Below are positions 14,741 to 17,074 of a stretch of DNA of 17,074 nt, one piece after another (positions within the stretch are counted from its first letter, which is position 1; the number at the start of each line of letters is the position of its first letter). The DNA comes from Bryobacterales bacterium (GTDB lineage Bacteria > Acidobacteriota > Terriglobia > Bryobacterales > Bryobacteraceae): contig PLRZ01000720.1 of NCBI GenBank assembly GCA_003164075.1, positions 14,809 to 31,882 on the forward strand, written 5' to 3'. The position numbers and the translations under genes were made by a program. The notes beneath the pieces were generated by a model. The model was not told the DNA's origin, ran no database searches, and saw nothing but the letters and a program-made list of their open reading frames with translations.

Positions 14741-16009
14741 ATGAACAGCGTCTTTTCCAACGGTCCAACGAAGGACTTTGTAATCAATCCATTCACAGAC
14801 CTCACGCTCGAAACTGCCCAGCTCTACATCGCAGCGCCGTATGTAACAGAGACGGGGCAGCTATTGAGTGCGGCCAAGAACGGGGTGTCCGTCAAACTGT
14901 TGGTCGGCCTAAATGCCAGCACTACTCCCCAAGCCCTGGCTGCAGTTTATGGAATACCGAATATTTCGATTCGGTACCTGACACACCGATTTCACGCGAA
15001 GATCTACATCTCCGATACTGCGGCATTGGTGGGGTCGTCTAATCTGACGGACGGCGGCCTTCGGTCCAACCGCGAGGCGACGATCCGACTTGACCAGCCG
15101 GATGACCTTGATGCCATCGTGGAACTTCGCGCGTTGTTTTCCGAACTCTGGGAGTTTGCCCAGGTGCTGACAGCCGACAAGCTGAAGACGTTTACCGAAA
15201 CGTACCATCGGGTCAAGCAATCTGGCCCCGGCCCCGATGGGCTGATCGAAGCCGCCGTCGGCAGGGCGGAGCCCATCAACGTCAACGTCGGAAGCAAGAC
15301 CAGGAAGTCAGAACGTATTTTTCTGGAACAGTTGTGCCGTCAGGTTTACGAACAGTATCGTCCATCGTTCAACGAGGTGACGAAGCTCCTCGAAGAGAAC
15401 AAGTTCCGCCGGCCCGAACTCGAAGATTTGGGTGCGGCAAACGAGACGAATAGGTTTCTGAATTGGGTGCGATTGACCTACGCTCCTGGGGAGGAAGCGT
15501 GGGAAGCTGCGCCCAAGCGAACTCAAGACGAGCGTCGCGCCGAAATCCTCCGTCTCGGTCGCGAGTGGACGAAAACGGACCAAGACAAAATCCCTACAGA
15601 TTACATAGATTGGCTTCACCGAGTTCAGGAGATATTTGGAACGTCGAGTGGGATTGATGCTGCCTCCAAGGAGGAATTGAGCGAAGGACTCCTGTCGACC
15701 CACGCCTTCAGCGAGCAGGCCAGATTTGTGAAAGGGGGGAGGCCGAATCTACCAGGTGCTTTCTGGCATGCCAACAACGAGGATGTCGGCAAGGCGAAGC
15801 GGACACTGAAGCACTTAGTTCATGGTGGTGGGGATTTCATCGAACGCCTGCACGACGTACTGTACGACCGATCAAGGAAGCTGGCGTACTTCGGTATGTT
15901 TTGTGCGCTCGAGTTGTACGGGACGATTAAACCTCAGGACTGCCCGCCGATGAACGGACGCATGGCAAAAGCTCTTAGGTACCTTGGCTTTGACGTTCGC
16001 GGGGAATGA
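14741..16009 (+). CDS. Phospholipase D-family nuclease, 422 residues
   Basis: The N-terminal ~180 residues form a PLD-type nuclease fold. The catalytic HxK motif is H85-A-K87, with Asp92 four residues further on, then GSSN at 98-101 and Glu112: the HxKx4Dx5GSxN arrangement. Only one HxK motif is visible, so activity would need a dimer, as in Nuc or BfiI-type enzymes. In DNA-handling contexts such proteins cut DNA through a phosphohistidine intermediate; NgoFVII-like restriction enzymes and DISARM DrmC are relatives by fold. The C-terminal part (about 190-422) is helical and ends in a PPMNGRMAKALRYLGFDV segment; similar 'PxxNxRxxxALxxLG' tails occur in restriction-associated proteins, a weak resemblance. 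It lies inside the tRNA-Asn element, so I do not assign it to the helicase operon. The gene converges with the integrase, 27 bp apart. ATG 14741 is the only sensible start. Confidence 0.8.
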   Translation: MNSVFSNGPTKDFVINPFTDLTLETAQLYIAAPYVTETGQLLSAAKNGVSVKLLVGLNASTTPQALAAVYGIPNISIRYLTHRFHAKIYISDTAALVGSSNLTDGGLRSNREATIRLDQPDDLDAIVELRALFSELWEFAQVLTADKLKTFTETYHRVKQSGPGPDGLIEAAVGRAEPINVNVGSKTRKSERIFLEQLCRQVYEQYRPSFNEVTKLLEENKFRRPELEDLGAANETNRFLNWVRLTYAPGEEAWEAAPKRTQDERRAEILRLGREWTKTDQDKIPTDYIDWLHRVQEIFGTSSGIDAASKEELSEGLLSTHAFSEQARFVKGGRPNLPGAFWHANNEDVGKAKRTLKHLVHGGGDFIERLHDVLYDRSRKLAYFGMFCALELYGTIKPQDCPPMNGRMAKALRYLGFDVRGE

Positions 16010-16039
16010 TCGTCTCTGGCGCGATGCGTTTGACGATCA
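16007..16039. terminator. Inverted repeat between convergent genes, possible bidirectional terminator
   Basis: TGATCGTC (16007-16014) and GACGATCA (16032-16039) are perfect 8-bp inverted copies around a 17-nt loop that itself holds CGC-GAT-GCG. The left arm contains the PLD stop codon and the right arm the integrase stop codon. T-runs are absent, so it would be a weak or Rho-assisted terminator. Confidence 0.45.
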
Positions 16040-17062
16040 CTGAATAATAGCTGGTTGAGAAACCGCCGCAGCCTGCTGCCGCTGCTCTGCTTCCTTCTGC
16101 CGCTTCTCGTCGGCCGCAATTTGGCGTGCGGCGATTTCGTCTAGGGCGCGCCGCTTCGCTTCCATCCGCACATGGGAGTAGCGGGAAAGCATGGCGCGCG
16201 AGACGTGCCCGGCGATGCTCATGATGACTTCGTCGCCTGCGCCGGACTCCGCAAGCTCGGTGACGAGCGTATGGCGGTTATCGTGCCACCGTCCGACGAC
16301 CTTCGCCTTGTCGCGCACCTTGGTCCATGCTGTCCGCAACGTCGTTACGGGGCTGGTGGGGTCGTTCGGCTGGCCTTTCCCGGCAGGGAAAACATACCAC
16401 TCCGGCTTGCACTCACCGAACCGACGGATGTACCACGCGGCGTGCGCCTCGAGGGCGATCATGACCGTGTCGTTCAGCGGGATCACCCGGCCCGTGCCTG
16501 CGTCGGTCTTTGATTTGCCCACCGTGAGCTGCTTCTTATGGACGAGGTCGATCTGCCGCCACCGGAGTTCGCGCAACTCCTTATCGCGCAATCCGCAGTT
16601 CAGATCCACCACGAGGGCGGGGTACATGTTCTTGCTCCGCAGCTTCGCAGCTTCCGCGAGCATGCGCGCCTTCTCGTCGGCGGTGTAGGCGCGTCCGGGC
16701 GACGGCGGGAGGGCGAGTTTCATCGCCTTCTCGCGGCGCAGCTTCGCACGAATAAGATCGCCCTGGTCGCCGCACAGCCGCAAGAGGAGCAGCACTTCGT
16801 CGTTGATGGTCTTTGGACCGGCTTTCTCCGTGAGGCGATCCGTCTGGTAGCGCTTCACGACGGTCGGCGTGATCTCCACAACGAGTCGCTTGCCGAGGAG
16901 GTCGGTCACGTGCCCGAGGGCGTATTCTGCGAACGTCGCAGACTCGTGCTTCGCTTTGTACTCAACCAGGAAATCGTCTGACGCCTGCTTGATCGTTTTT
17001 CGGCGCTGGTCGCGGGCTTCCTCCTCGATGACCTGACTGTAGCTTTTCTCCGGGTGTGGCTC
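16037..17062 (-). CDS. Tyrosine recombinase (phage-type integrase), N-terminus unresolved
   Basis: The catalytic domain is complete: from GTG 16909 the residues are R108 (GLRDKELREL), K132 (TVGKSKTDAG), H209 and R212 (WHDNRHT), H235 (AGHVSR) and Y244 (SRYSHV), the R-K-H-R-H-Y set that cuts and rejoins DNA through the tyrosine. A Lys/Glu/Gln-rich helix ends the protein. The frame stays open 51 codons upstream of that GTG to 17062, and this part (for example SDDFLVEYKAKHESATFAEY) looks like the start of the SAM-like core-binding domain, so GTG 16909 is too short. Yet no ATG, GTG or TTG exists in the extra segment and a TGA (17063-17065) closes it; an ATG at 17064-17066 is in another frame. A frameshift, an unusual start or a sequencing error near 17030-17062 would explain this. 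It probably integrated the element at the tRNA-Asn end at 13492. Confidence 0.8.
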   Translation of the reverse strand, partial: EPHPEKSYSQVIEEEARDQRRKTIKQASDDFLVEYKAKHESATFAEYALGHVTDLLGKRLVVEITPTVVKRYQTDRLTEKAGPKTINDEVLLLLRLCGDQGDLIRAKLRREKAMKLALPPSPGRAYTADEKARMLAEAAKLRSKNMYPALVVDLNCGLRDKELRELRWRQIDLVHKKQLTVGKSKTDAGTGRVIPLNDTVMIALEAHAAWYIRRFGECKPEWYVFPAGKGQPNDPTSPVTTLRTAWTKVRDKAKVVGRWHDNRHTLVTELAESGAGDEVIMSIAGHVSRAMLSRYSHVRMEAKRRALDEIAARQIAADEKRQKEAEQRQQAAAVSQPAIIQ

Positions 17063-17074
17063 TCATGCTGGACA

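Overview
The window is a GC-rich, gene-dense stretch of accessory bacterial DNA. Codon use, the tRNA-Asn sequence and the protein style would fit a soil-type Gram-negative such as Acidobacteriota, but this placement is weak and rests on general impression only. I see no conserved housekeeping gene. Everything recognisable belongs to phage defence, nucleic-acid processing or mobile DNA, so the window reads as a defence island with at least one integrative element beside it.

Left part (1-13327): the 3' end of a gene whose C-terminus resembles AbiEii/AbiGii-type nucleotidyltransferases is followed by about 206 bp of leader. Then comes one tightly coupled operon on the plus strand: (1) a 1728-residue superfamily-2 helicase that carries its own C-terminal DUF1998/MZB-type cysteine region; (2) a 916-residue SNF2/RapA-type helicase resembling DrmD; (3) a 1364-residue PglX/DrmMI-like N6-adenine DNA methyltransferase; (4) a 266-residue HNH_2 endonuclease; (5) the first codons of what looks like a metallo-beta-lactamase-fold gene, which breaks off after about 20 residues. 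Start and stop codons overlap or abut at every junction. The parts match the logic of DISARM (DUF1998 helicase, SNF2 helicase, methylase), but the helicase and DUF1998 parts sit in one chain, the gene order differs, an HNH nuclease is added, and no PLD gene lies in the operon. I read it as a DISARM-related variant or an undescribed relative.

Right part (13492-17074): a 49-nt 3' fragment of a tRNA-Asn gene on the minus strand marks one end of an integrated element that extends rightward past the window. Inside it are an orphan minus-strand gene, a 94-residue Cys-rich protein, a PLD-family nuclease, and a tyrosine recombinase with all six catalytic residues but an unclear N-terminus. Paired repeats next to the tRNA fragment look like integrase arm sites. 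The defence operon ends in a broken gene just left of this attachment site, which suggests that integration or deletion trimmed its fifth gene.

Proposed working (inference): the methylase marks host DNA; the two helicases recognise or translocate on unmarked DNA; the HNH protein is the only intact nuclease encoded in the operon and so the candidate cutter. The PLD protein in the neighbouring element may be a separate defence gene.
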